64,000 nt of DNA from Paenibacillus albidus (GTDB taxonomy: Bacteria > Bacillota > Bacilli > Paenibacillales > Paenibacillaceae). The DNA lies in contig NZ_BMKR01000010.1 in assembly GCF_014644435.1 (NCBI RefSeq), positions 165,715 to 229,714 of the forward strand, given 5' to 3'. The position numbers and the translations under genes were made by a program. Of the stretch, positions 41,408-50,480 are shown piece after piece (positions within the stretch are counted from its first letter, which is position 1; each line of letters opens with the position of its first letter). Under the pieces are notes generated by a model. It worked only from the letters and a program-made list of their open reading frames with translations, was not told the origin of the DNA and ran no database searches.

Positions 41408-42409
41408 ATGCTTTTTATCGATAACACCGGAATCACAGACCCGTCCATCAATCTCGCGATTGAAGAATATGCCCTGAAACATCTGCCGATGGACGACAGC
41501 TATCTGCTTTTTTATATCAACAGTCCGTCTATAATTATCGGCAAACACCAGAATACCATCGAAGAAATCAACCAGGAGTACGTCAAGGACAACAACATCC
41601 AGGTGGTGCGGCGGTTGTCCGGCGGCGGTGCCGTCTATCATGATCTCGGCAATCTCAATTTCAGCTTTATTACCAAGGACGACGGGCAGTCGTTCCATAA
41701 TTTCTTGAAATTCACGCAGCCGGTCATCGACTATTTGCAGAGCATGGGGGTTAATGCCGAGCTTAGCGGGCGCAACGATCTGCAGGTCGGCGAGCAAAAA
41801 ATATCCGGGAATGCCCAGTTCTCCACGCGCGGACGCATGTTCAGCCACGGCACCCTGATGTTTGATCTCAATCTGGACGATGTGCAGGCTTCGCTTAATG
41901 TAAATCCGGAGAAATTCAAATCGAAGAGCACCAAATCGGTACGCAGCCGGGTAGCCAACATTAAAGAGCTGCTCGGAACCGACATGACCATCGAGGAATT
42001 CCGCAACGGACTGCTGCGTTCCATCTTCGGCATGGAGCCCTCCGAGGTGCCGCAGTACAAGCTGGAGCAGGACGACTGGGTAACGATCAATGCAATCTCC
42101 AAGGAGCATTACCAGAATTGGGATTGGAACTATGGCCTCTCACCAAAAAGCAATGTGAAGCATACCCGCAAATTCCCGGCAGGGCTGATTGATATCCGGA
42201 TGGATATTGAAGATTCCCTGATTAAGGACATCAAAATCTACGGCGATTTCTTTGGAGTCGGCGATGTGGTGGACGTGGAGAATGCACTGCGCGGCAAACG
42301 TTATGAGCAGGTCGAAGTCAGACAAGCCCTCGCGGATCTGGAACTGGGGCATTACTTCGGGCGCATTGAGCCGGAGGACTTTATCGGACTGATCTTTCTG
42401 GAGGAATAG
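41408..42409 (+). CDS. Lipoate-protein ligase A
   Basis: Activates lipoate with ATP and transfers it to E2 and GcvH domains (333 aa, including the C-terminal accessory domain). It opens MLFIDNTGITDPSINLAIEEY and has SPSIIIGKHQN, VRRLSGGGAVYHDLGNLNFSF and SGRNDLQVGEQKISGNAQF, the lipoyl-AMP binding signature, with the catalytic Lys in GEQKISG. The ATG at 41408 is 10 nt after GGAGG. It is LplJ/LplA-like and monocistronic. Confidence 0.93.
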   Translation: MLFIDNTGITDPSINLAIEEYALKHLPMDDSYLLFYINSPSIIIGKHQNTIEEINQEYVKDNNIQVVRRLSGGGAVYHDLGNLNFSFITKDDGQSFHNFLKFTQPVIDYLQSMGVNAELSGRNDLQVGEQKISGNAQFSTRGRMFSHGTLMFDLNLDDVQASLNVNPEKFKSKSTKSVRSRVANIKELLGTDMTIEEFRNGLLRSIFGMEPSEVPQYKLEQDDWVTINAISKEHYQNWDWNYGLSPKSNVKHTRKFPAGLIDIRMDIEDSLIKDIKIYGDFFGVGDVVDVENALRGKRYEQVEVRQALADLELGHYFGRIEPEDFIGLIFLEE

Positions 42410-42424
42410 GTTGTCCCAAGATAT

Positions 42425-42468
42425 ACAAAAGGCTTTCTGCTGCTGCTAGGCAACGGAAAGCATTTTGT
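42425..42468 (+). terminator. Terminator after lipoate ligase
   Basis: ACAAAAGGCTTTC pairs with GAAAGCATTTTGT with one mismatch. The right arm supplies the T-run. Confidence 0.7.
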
Positions 42469-42536
42469 GATTCTGGAGCATCTGATAAAAGCGGAGTTGC
42501 CTCATATTCTTGAGGCAGCTTGGCTTGTTTACTGTT

Positions 42537-43256
42537 CTACACCCATGAAGATAACACAAAGGCATAGAGGACCAGCACAAGCGTGAGCATAATGCAGATA
42601 TTCTCCACGGCGCCGCCTTTTTTGGTCCCGGTGCTCATCAGCTTGAAACGCAGCTTGAAGGGCAGCGGCGGCAGTGGTGTGATTCCGCGCTGAGTCAGTG
42701 AATCAGCCAGCAGATGGAGCGCATAGGACATGCCTCCGGCAATCCATAAGCTGTCCCCGTCCTGCATGCCTGCTGAAGCGAAATACAAAAGCGCCCCCCA
42801 ACCGGCAACGCTGTATAGCGTATGCGTCAGACCGCGGTGCGGCACAATCGATGACACCACAAGCACACAGGCAGCGATAACATTCCAGGGATCGTAAGCC
42901 TCCGCAAAGGCAAACAGCCCCAGGGCAATCAGCAGCATGACGAGATGACGCAGTCTTCTGTCCGGCAGGAAGGAGACACTGCCTACCAGCAGCGACAAGG
43001 CAATATTCCAGGGAGGCTCGGCAACCCCGGCAAAATAAAGATAAATAGCCGCTCCGATCAGAGCTGCCTGCAGCCCCTTGAGCAGGAACTCGGGAATGGC
43101 CTTGCGGACCAGCAGCGAGTTCGGCTCATCAATATCCGGCAGCAAGGCGCTTACTACTGTCACGGCCACAGCCGGGATGGTAATTTCATGCCCCAGCAAA
43201 TGCATAACCGACAGGGTAACCCCGGTGCTGATTATTAAATGGGATTTGCCCATCAT
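42537..43256 (-). CDS. YdjM/DUF457-type membrane metal-dependent hydrolase
   Basis: Membrane protein (239 aa, seven or so hydrophobic segments). MGKSHLIISTGVTLSV and LLPDIDEPNSLLVRK near the N-terminus and PHRGLTHTLYSV in the middle are the conserved His/Asp-bearing motifs of the DUF457/YdjM family; the predicted metal-dependent hydrolase activity is not well demonstrated. SYALHLLADSLTQRGITPLPPLP follows. AAAGGAGCGG precedes the tandem ATG start. In B. subtilis YdjM-like and YfhP relatives are stress associated, but here the role is unknown. Confidence 0.85.
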   Translation of the reverse strand: MMGKSHLIISTGVTLSVMHLLGHEITIPAVAVTVVSALLPDIDEPNSLLVRKAIPEFLLKGLQAALIGAAIYLYFAGVAEPPWNIALSLLVGSVSFLPDRRLRHLVMLLIALGLFAFAEAYDPWNVIAACVLVVSSIVPHRGLTHTLYSVAGWGALLYFASAGMQDGDSLWIAGGMSYALHLLADSLTQRGITPLPPLPFKLRFKLMSTGTKKGGAVENICIMLTLVLVLYAFVLSSWV

Positions 43257-43459
43257 CGTGCAACCGCTCCTTTCTGGATGTCAAACAAGAACATATGTAC
43301 GGTTATCGTAGTATACCAAGGCATTCCTTTTTTGTCCAGCGCGAGGGAAGATGTATTCTTTAAAATGAAGACATGCCGGCCAGTTGTGGCTTGTCCTCCC
43401 CCCTGATTTAGGATACAATTTGGTCAACTTGAACTTAAGCCAGGGAAAGGATGACCGGT

Positions 43460-43813
43460 GTGAACCGCTTGCGTATCGCCGATTTCAGCTTGCTGCTGGT
43501 AGCGATGATGTGGGGCTGCCCTGCTGCTGGCTTTGCGGAGGTATTATGGGCACTGCTCATCTCCACCCGGGCCAACGAGTGCGTTTGCCTTTTGGATTCA
43601 GACCGCCTGCCAGAAATACACCACACCTTCACGGGTCGCCATTATTTATGCTATGGAGCCGGTATTTGCCGCACTAACGGGCCTCACTTTTGGCGGGGAG
43701 ACGCTGGGAGTTTCCGCTCTTCTGGGCTGTGGCTGCATACTGGCCGCGATGCTTCTGGCGGAACTGGGGCCGGGTCCGCTCACCCCCGGGCGGCGCCGTG
43801 TGTATAAACAGGA
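43460..43813 (+). pseudogene. EamA/DMT transporter remnant with internal deletion
   Basis: GTG at 43460 after GGGAAAGG opens VNRLRIADFSLLLVAMMWG, the usual N-terminus of a DMT-family exporter. The next recognisable part, in another frame (about 43580-43780), is AFAFWIQTACQKYTTPSRVA then EPVFAALTGLTFGGETLG, the C-terminal two helices. Roughly 200 residues between are missing and the two parts are out of frame. It is therefore a broken gene; neither fragment should be functional. Confidence 0.8.
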
Positions 43814-43865
43814 TCGCTTTTTTATCTTCCATCTATTTAGAAAGAAATAAGGAGAGAACTCACGT

Positions 43866-44678
43866 ATGTACAAACTGATCGCTATTGATATCGACGACAC
43901 CCTGATTAATGACAATAAGGAAGTAACCCCTGCTACCCAGACAGCTCTCGAACAGGCAGTCGCCGCCGGCGTGGTTGTCACCCTTGCCACAGGCCGTGCT
44001 TATTCCTCCGCTCAAGCCATTGCCCGCCAGACCGGACTTAACGTGCCGATTATTACATATCAAGGGGCGCTCGTGAAGAATCTGCTGGATGAAAAGGTAC
44101 TGTATGAGCGTTATGTGCCGCAGGATGCGGTGAGCAAGCTGTTCGATTACTGCATTGAGCATAATTTGCACTTGCAGACCTATATTGACGATAAGCTGTA
44201 TGCCCGCGAAGAGAACCAGAAGCTGATCGACTATGCAGCCCTGAACAAAACCCGGTATTATCTTGAGCCTGACTGGAAAAAGCTTGTGCCGCAACAAACG
44301 CCGAAGATGCTGATTATCGATGAGCCTGATTTCCTTGACGAGCTCGCTCCTATTCTGCGCGATTTGCTGGGGGATTCCGTGCATATTACCAAATCGAAAC
44401 CTTATTTCCTTGAGATCATGCACCATGAAGGAACCAAAGGCCTCGCACTTGAGTTCCTCGCCGGCCATTTCGGCTGTGACCTGTCCGAGACTATCGCTGT
44501 AGGCGATTCCTGGAATGACCATGAGATGCTTGAGGCTGCGGGACTTGGCATCGCTATGGAGAACGCCATCCCTGCCTTGAAGGAAATCGCCGATTTCGTT
44601 ACGCTCAGCAATAATGAGGACGGCGTCAAGTATGCCATTGACAAGTTCATTCTGCAAACGGCCGGAGAACAGGCGTAA
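43866..44678 (+). CDS. Cof-type HAD phosphatase (YidA-like)
   Basis: Sugar- or nucleotide-phosphate phosphatase of HAD subfamily IIB (270 aa). Motif I IAIDIDDTLIND carries the nucleophile, motif II is LATGRAYSSAQAI, Lys of motif III lies in KGLALEFLAG, and motif IV is IAVGDSWNDHEML. The large cap lies between motifs II and III. AAGGAGAGAAC precedes the ATG. A single-gene unit; exact substrate unknown. Confidence 0.93.
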   Translation: MYKLIAIDIDDTLINDNKEVTPATQTALEQAVAAGVVVTLATGRAYSSAQAIARQTGLNVPIITYQGALVKNLLDEKVLYERYVPQDAVSKLFDYCIEHNLHLQTYIDDKLYAREENQKLIDYAALNKTRYYLEPDWKKLVPQQTPKMLIIDEPDFLDELAPILRDLLGDSVHITKSKPYFLEIMHHEGTKGLALEFLAGHFGCDLSETIAVGDSWNDHEMLEAAGLGIAMENAIPALKEIADFVTLSNNEDGVKYAIDKFILQTAGEQA

Positions 44679-44730
44679 GCAGACCTGCACAACAGCCAGT
44701 TTAGCTTAAGTCTTATTGAGTCAGATCTTT

Positions 44731-45074
44731 CAAACACAATTACATTCTGGATCAAAGTCGCAATTCTCCGGTTATTGGGGATTGCGGCTTTTTGGGTCAG
44801 TCCTCATTGTTTCCTATGCCTTCAATGAAACGGGCGGTACAACCGCCGCCGATACCGTAACCCTGAACGGAACTACTGGGATTCTCTATGCCGATGGCCT
44901 GGAGGCCGCACGCAATTCAGCCATGAGTCAGACACCGGCCAGCCTGGGCAGCTCTCCGCTGATTTACATCGGCACATCCCAATGGAATGACCCTTACCTG
45001 AGCGGGCAGATCGATGACTTCGCATCTACAACCGGGCATTAAGTGCTGCTGAAATCGCAGCCTTGGCCCAATAA
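44731..45074 (+). pseudogene. Remnant of a LamG-domain secreted protein
   Basis: The frame contains AFNETGGTTAAD, then VTLNGTTGILYADGLEA, IYIGTSQWNDPYLSGQIDDF, all typical of laminin G/concanavalin-like domains of secreted glycosidases. A missing C at about 45023 turns the expected FRIYNRALSAAEIAALAQ into an early stop; restoring it reads to TAA at 45074. The first and second parts come from different positions of such domains, implying an internal deletion. No start codon or signal peptide remains. Confidence 0.7.
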
Positions 45075-45088
45075 AGGTACCACCCGCT

Positions 45089-46921
45089 CTAAGTCTCCAG
45101 CCCTGCTGATAGAGGAATGGTCACGGTCACTACTGTTCCTCTTTCTTCTTCCGATTCCAGCTGCAGCGAGGCCTCAGTCCCGTACATAAGCGCAAGCCGT
45201 TTCCGGATATTACGGATGCCAATGCCGTCGTAATCCTGGGCAAGCAACGCTTCCAGCTGCTCCCTTGACATGCCCTTGCCGTTGTCGGCAACGGAGAAAC
45301 AGAGTCTCTGGCCGCACATCCGCCCGGAGATCGTAATCATACCCTCCTTGGTAACGGCAGCCATACTGTGAATGATCGCATTCTCGACGATCGGCTGCAG
45401 AAACAGCTTCGGCACGACAGTATCCAGCGGCAGCTCCTCCAGCTCATATTTGACTTCAAATACGCCCGCATAACGGTTCTCCATAATATGGGTATAGCTC
45501 TGCAGCCAGAGCAGATCATCCCCCAGGCTAACCTTCTCCTGACCATTGTTGACGGTATACTGCAGCATCGTCGAGAGACTGACGATCATCCTGCTGATGG
45601 CCCGTTCATCCCGCTCAATCGCCATCCAGTTGATAATGTTCAGGGTGTTGTACAGAAAATGCGGGTTCAGCTGCAGATTCAAAGCCAGCATCTCTGCCTC
45701 TTTCTCACGCCGGGTGCTCTCGTAATTCTCCTGCAGCAGCTCCACAATTTTTTCATTCATTTGGTTGTATTTCTTGATAAGAATACGGAATTCCAGTTGG
45801 GACTGATCGGGGATCTTGGTCGAGAAATCACCTGCTCCGGTAAGCTGAATAGCCGCCATCATCCTTTTAATCGGTTTGGTCAACCGGTCGGAGATCACAT
45901 AAGAGATCCCTATCGACAACAGGATCAGCGCCAAGGCTGTCAGCAGGTCAGTATACCGCACCAACGGCAGATTGCGCAGCAGCTGCTGATAGGGTACTGC
46001 ATACACGGTGACCCAGCCGGTCACTTCTGACACAGCGTAGCCCATCAGGACATCCTCTTGGCCATCCTTTACAATGGAAGTGCCAGAGGGCTGCCGGAAT
46101 TCCCGATACCACCCATTCTTGTCACTATGACCAAGCTGGCTGCTGTCGGGATGGGTTACGATCTGCCCTTCTTTGGAGACTACGTAGAAATAGGAGCCCG
46201 CAGCCGCATCAGCCTGCTCCCCGTTCTGGCGGTAATACTCCTCGTGGAAATTAATCAGCAGGACCGGACGCTCCACATGAGCCGGCCAAGTGCGGCTCAT
46301 CCCGTCAATAATCGGAGAACTGTTAATAACCCGTCCGATGGAGAATATCATCCGCAGCTTCGCATCCATACCCGATAGTTCCGGCTGATTGAAGACCCTT
46401 GTCATGTCATAGGTCGGAATCCAGACCAGACTGCCCTGACTCTCTACAATCCGCTCATGGATGTAGGAACCGGTAAATCCGCCCGACGGTACGGAGATAA
46501 AAGGGGAGCTGGAAGTGTAGCCTGTATTCCCAAGGCCGAAGCTGTAGTAGCTTGTGACCAGCTGGGGGATGTAGAGGTCCTGCTCCTTCCTGAAATATTT
46601 GCTGAGGAGCGCTGAAGCCTCCCGGTCCATCTTCAGCAGCTCATAATCATCCTGCGGCTGCTCCCGGTCAAACAATCTGTACAGATCGGGATCGGAAATC
46701 AGCGCAATTGTCCGCTCTTCAATTTGTCTGAGCATCAGATCGCTGATTTCATTTTTCTTTTGGACAACCTCCAGGATGCCGTCTTTGGCATTGCTGATAA
46801 TAATTTCCGAGCTGGTCTTATAATTAATCATAATGTTGATGATGGAAGGGATCGTAATCAACAGCACAAAAAACAGGATCAGCTTGCTCCTGAATTTCAT
46901 GTTTTTCCATAGATTGTTCAC
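45089..46921 (-). CDS. Sensor histidine kinase, YesM family
   Basis: Membrane kinase (610 aa) that probably phosphorylates the adjacent YesN-type regulator. TM1 is about 14-34, a large extracellular Cache-like sensor follows, TM2 is about 327-347, then HAMP (SDRLTKPIKRMMAAIQLTGAGD). The phospho-acceptor motif is LNLQLNPHFLYNTLNIINWM, and the ATP site includes PKLFLQPIVENAIIHSM and FSVADNGKGM. Its start overlaps the regulator stop by ATGA. Upstream sugar transporter genes suggest it senses a carbohydrate. Confidence 0.93.
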   Translation of the reverse strand: MNNLWKNMKFRSKLILFFVLLITIPSIINIMINYKTSSEIIISNAKDGILEVVQKKNEISDLMLRQIEERTIALISDPDLYRLFDREQPQDDYELLKMDREASALLSKYFRKEQDLYIPQLVTSYYSFGLGNTGYTSSSPFISVPSGGFTGSYIHERIVESQGSLVWIPTYDMTRVFNQPELSGMDAKLRMIFSIGRVINSSPIIDGMSRTWPAHVERPVLLINFHEEYYRQNGEQADAAAGSYFYVVSKEGQIVTHPDSSQLGHSDKNGWYREFRQPSGTSIVKDGQEDVLMGYAVSEVTGWVTVYAVPYQQLLRNLPLVRYTDLLTALALILLSIGISYVISDRLTKPIKRMMAAIQLTGAGDFSTKIPDQSQLEFRILIKKYNQMNEKIVELLQENYESTRREKEAEMLALNLQLNPHFLYNTLNIINWMAIERDERAISRMIVSLSTMLQYTVNNGQEKVSLGDDLLWLQSYTHIMENRYAGVFEVKYELEELPLDTVVPKLFLQPIVENAIIHSMAAVTKEGMITISGRMCGQRLCFSVADNGKGMSREQLEALLAQDYDGIGIRNIRKRLALMYGTEASLQLESEEERGTVVTVTIPLSAGLET

Positions 46922-48489
46922 TCTGCGGATTCCGCCTTGCTGCGGGCCAGAGAACGGTATTCCTCGGGAGTGAGGCCAAATTCTTTTTTGAATACCCGGT
47001 TGAAATACTTCACATCCCGGTAGCCCAGCTGGTGGGCGACCGTATACACCTTGTCACTGGATGCAGCCAGCAGCTCCTTGGCCTTGCTCAGCCGGAGTCC
47101 TGTCACATATTGGCTGAAGGTGATATTTAGCTTGCTTTTGAAATAATGACAGAAATAGCTGGGGTTGAAATGAAAGGCCTCGGCTACCGATTCCAGGGAC
47201 AGCTCCTCCGTGTAATGCTGGTTAATATAATCCAGGCAGCGGGCCATCAGCCCGTCTTTCCTGTCTCTCCGCGCCTCCTGCAGAGCCTCGGTAATCTCCA
47301 CCAGAAACACCTCTACCGAAGCCGCCAGCTCTGTAAGTCCTCCATAGCCCGGATGGAGGGTGCTGATTCGGTTAAGTAGTTCCCTGCGGGCCTCCGGCTG
47401 CAAGAGCTCCAGATCATGCACCACCTTGAATGCCAGCTGCCGGATATTGCGGGCCAGCTCCACCGGGAGCGGGAGACCGCCACCCGCCAGCATTCTGGAG
47501 AGCAGGGCTGCCGAAGCTTCCGCAGCTCCTTTGCCATGACCGGAACCGTTGACCGCTTCGGTTATTAGTGCCTCCAGCCTCAGGGCAGGTGTAAGCCGCC
47601 GCTGCGGATCGATCCGGGAGCGTTCAGCCAGATATACCCTGCTCTCCCCCGGCCGGGCATAAAAACCTTCCATGACCGCATGGCGCGCCTCCGTATAGGC
47701 AGCGGGCGCAGTGGCAAGCAGGCGGGGGCTCCAGCGGCTGATGCCGACAGAGACTCCGGGTGCATTCAGCTGCCGGAGCAGTTCCTCCTGCGGATAAACT
47801 TCGGACACGATAACGAATAACCGTTGATCCTGACGGGAATGGAAACCGGCAGCACGGCCGCAGGCACGGACCCGCGCCGTCAATATCTCCTGCACCGCTG
47901 GGGGACATTCTGCAGCGCCTTCCAGGCAAGCTACTATCAGGCAGCCCCCATCCCCGCGGAAGCCCAGGAGTCCGGCAATTTCAGCGAGGCCAGCGGTATC
48001 GGCGGAGCCGGAGGGGGGCTGCTCGATCCAGTCATTCAGCAGCCGGTGGTTGTAAGCAGGCTCAGCGGCGTTTAATCTCGCGGCCAGCTGCTCACGCGCA
48101 AGCAGAGAGTCCAGCTCCTGCTCCAGACTTTTTTCCGTTTTCTCCAATACGCTCATAAATTTATCCACATCCAGCGGCTTCAGCACATATTCAAAGGACC
48201 CCAGGCTCATCGCCTTCTGCGCATAATCAAAATGATTGTAGCCGCTTAAATAAATGACTCTGCGCGGGGTGGCTCCCGGTGATAATTGCTCCATGAAATG
48301 CAGACCATCCATCACCGGCATCCGAATATCGGAAATGATGATCTGGAAGCTGTAGCGGCTGCATTCCTCCAGGGCTTCCCGGCCGTTCCTGGCGGTATGG
48401 ATCCCGTAGTCCGGGCGGATTCTCTTCAGCATTCTGGAGAGACCCGTCAGATGCCCCGGTTCATCATCCACAAGCAGTACATTGTACAT
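46918..48489 (-). CDS. Response regulator, YesN/AraC type
   Basis: Two-domain regulator (523 aa). The receiver domain begins VLLVDDEPGHLTGLSRML, with the phospho-acceptor Asp in IIISDIRMPVMDGL and Lys in VLKPLDVDKF. The AraC C-terminus has two helix-turn-helices, including LESVAEAFHFNPSYFCHYFKS and VAHQLGYRDVKYFNRVFKKEFGLTPEEYR. The middle 250 residues are poorly conserved, as usual. It probably activates the sugar transporter genes that lie directly upstream on the same strand. Confidence 0.93.
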   Translation of the reverse strand: MYNVLLVDDEPGHLTGLSRMLKRIRPDYGIHTARNGREALEECSRYSFQIIISDIRMPVMDGLHFMEQLSPGATPRRVIYLSGYNHFDYAQKAMSLGSFEYVLKPLDVDKFMSVLEKTEKSLEQELDSLLAREQLAARLNAAEPAYNHRLLNDWIEQPPSGSADTAGLAEIAGLLGFRGDGGCLIVACLEGAAECPPAVQEILTARVRACGRAAGFHSRQDQRLFVIVSEVYPQEELLRQLNAPGVSVGISRWSPRLLATAPAAYTEARHAVMEGFYARPGESRVYLAERSRIDPQRRLTPALRLEALITEAVNGSGHGKGAAEASAALLSRMLAGGGLPLPVELARNIRQLAFKVVHDLELLQPEARRELLNRISTLHPGYGGLTELAASVEVFLVEITEALQEARRDRKDGLMARCLDYINQHYTEELSLESVAEAFHFNPSYFCHYFKSKLNITFSQYVTGLRLSKAKELLAASSDKVYTVAHQLGYRDVKYFNRVFKKEFGLTPEEYRSLARSKAESAE

Positions 48490-48628
48490 GACCCCGTCCC
48501 TCCTGCTCTGCTTTATCCAAATGTGCGTTTCCTAAGAGTTTCCTGTGATCCGATTTCCGGATACCCTCATAGTAGTAGACGGTTACAGGCTTTGCAATCA
48601 GAGAATTTGCCGAAATCGCGGTCTGTGC

Positions 48629-49462
48629 CTACCCTTTGATTCCCGTCATGGCAATCCCCTCGATAAAATGCTTCTGGGCGATCAGAAACACAATCAGCGA
48701 CGGAATGACAATCACTGTAGTTGCCGCCATCATCAGATTCCATTGTGCGGAATAGGAGCCCTGGAACAAGGTAAGCCCCTGCATCAGCGTGTAGTTTTTC
48801 TCGGAAGTAATGAAGGCCAGGGGGCCGAGATAGTCATTCCAATTGGCCAGAAAGGTCAATAATCCGATCACAATCATGGCCTGCTTGGCGAGCGGCAGAA
48901 TAATCTGCCCGTAAATCCGGAAATGTCCCGCTCCGTCCACCTTCGCAGCTTCATCCAGCTCACGCGGAATGCTGAAAAAGAATTGGCGCAGCAGAAAGAT
49001 ATTAAAAACACCCCCGCCAAACCACGCAGGCGCAACAAGCGGAGCAAACGTATCGGTTAAGTGCAGGGCGTTCCAGAACACATATTGCGGAATCATGACC
49101 ACAAAAAAAGGTATCATCAGTCCGGTCAGAATGAACCCGAATACCTTATCCCGGCCCTTCCACTCGATGCGCGAGAAGCTGTAGGCACATACCGAGCTGG
49201 AGAACAGCACACCTACAACAGCCAGTACCGTAATTATTGTACTGTTCATAAAGAACCGGGCAAAGGGATAGGCCTCCAATGCTGCCTTGAAATTGTCCCA
49301 GCTTAGGCTTTTGGGAATCAATGCCGGAGGGATCTGGTACAAATCACCCATAGTAATCAGCGAGGTGCGTACCATCCAGAAGATCGGAAATAGACAAAAC
49401 AAGCTGCCAATAACCAGTACAACATAAACTAACCCTTTCATCATCAAAGATTGCCGTTTCAT
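48629..49462 (-). CDS. Carbohydrate ABC transporter permease (MalG type)
   Basis: Inner membrane permease (277 aa, six helices). The EAA loop, where the ATPase docks, reads RELDEAAKVDGAGHFRIYGQIILPLAKQA, the standard MalG/LacG pattern. Its start overlaps the MalF-type gene by ATGA. There is no ATPase gene in this operon; in this genus a shared MsmX-type ATPase often energises such systems. It ends at 48629, 140 bp before the two-component genes. Confidence 0.93.
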   Translation of the reverse strand: MKRQSLMMKGLVYVVLVIGSLFCLFPIFWMVRTSLITMGDLYQIPPALIPKSLSWDNFKAALEAYPFARFFMNSTIITVLAVVGVLFSSSVCAYSFSRIEWKGRDKVFGFILTGLMIPFFVVMIPQYVFWNALHLTDTFAPLVAPAWFGGGVFNIFLLRQFFFSIPRELDEAAKVDGAGHFRIYGQIILPLAKQAMIVIGLLTFLANWNDYLGPLAFITSEKNYTLMQGLTLFQGSYSAQWNLMMAATTVIVIPSLIVFLIAQKHFIEGIAMTGIKG

Positions 49463-50406
49463 GACTTCCCCCCTTTTCCTTCGTAATAAACGAATGATTT
49501 GGAGAAGAAGAAGATCACTGCCGTGAACAACGCGATAACCAGAAACAGCAGAACGGAAATTGCACTGGCACTGCCCATCCGGGAGGACTTGAAGCCTTCA
49601 TTAAAAAGATACAGCACATAGAACAGGCTTTTGTTGTTGGGTCCGCCCTGTGTCATCACCGAAGGTTGCACAAAAGCCTGAAAACCGTTGATAAACGCAA
49701 TGACCGTGTTGAAAAAAATAATGGAAGAGCTCATGGGAATCGTAATATAAAACAGCTTGTGGAACCGTCCACCGCCGTCGATCTCGATGGCATCGTAAAG
49801 ATGTGCAGGGATGCCCTGCAGACCGGCCAGAAAAATCACGATTGTATTCCCAAGTGTCCAGAAGCTGAACAGGATCAGGGTCGGAACAACGGAGGTCGTA
49901 TCCCCGAGCCACTGTGATGTCGGCAGATGGAGCAGCTCCAGCACATAGTTGACAATACCGAAATCAGGCTGAAGCAGCCACATCCAGACCATGGAGGAAG
50001 CAGCCAGCGGTATGATGACCGGCAGATAGAAAACTCCGCGGAAAAAAGCTCTGCCTTTAATCTTCTGATTCAGCAGCACCGCCATAAAAAAGGAGATCAC
50101 AATCCCCAGCGGCACGCTGACAAAGACATAATAAAAGGTTGCGGTAACCGCAGGATAAAAGAACGGATCAGCTCCGCTGAAGAGTGTTTGATAGTTGGCG
50201 GTTCCGATCCACTTCGGCAGGGTCCCCACGCTATATGTGGTGAAGCTGAGATAAATACTGGCAACGATCGGAAACAGAACGAACAGCAAATAGCCTATAA
50301 GCACCGGCGAGGCGAACAGCAGCCCATAACGGAGCTCCTGGCCGGATTTCCGTTTACCTTTGGGCAGCGCTGCATAAGGCCCCGGCATGACAGGATTTGA
50401 TTTCAT
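49459..50406 (-). CDS. Sugar ABC transporter permease (MalF type)
   Basis: Inner membrane permease (315 aa). Six helices with the EAA loop IPAHLYDAIEIDGGGRFHKLFYITIPM near residue 210. ATG at 50406 lies 6 nt after GGAGAGG; the longer frame from a TTG at 50421 contains that SD and is unlikely. It pairs with the MalG-type subunit downstream and the binding lipoprotein upstream. Substrate unknown, probably an oligosaccharide. Confidence 0.93.
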   Translation of the reverse strand: MKSNPVMPGPYAALPKGKRKSGQELRYGLLFASPVLIGYLLFVLFPIVASIYLSFTTYSVGTLPKWIGTANYQTLFSGADPFFYPAVTATFYYVFVSVPLGIVISFFMAVLLNQKIKGRAFFRGVFYLPVIIPLAASSMVWMWLLQPDFGIVNYVLELLHLPTSQWLGDTTSVVPTLILFSFWTLGNTIVIFLAGLQGIPAHLYDAIEIDGGGRFHKLFYITIPMSSSIIFFNTVIAFINGFQAFVQPSVMTQGGPNNKSLFYVLYLFNEGFKSSRMGSASAISVLLFLVIALFTAVIFFFSKSFVYYEGKGGKS

Positions 50407-50480
50407 GGCATTCCTCTCCAAACCTCTTGAAATGGGAGGGGTAGCCGCATCTTTGCCGGCTCCCCCGCGGATATCTGCTA

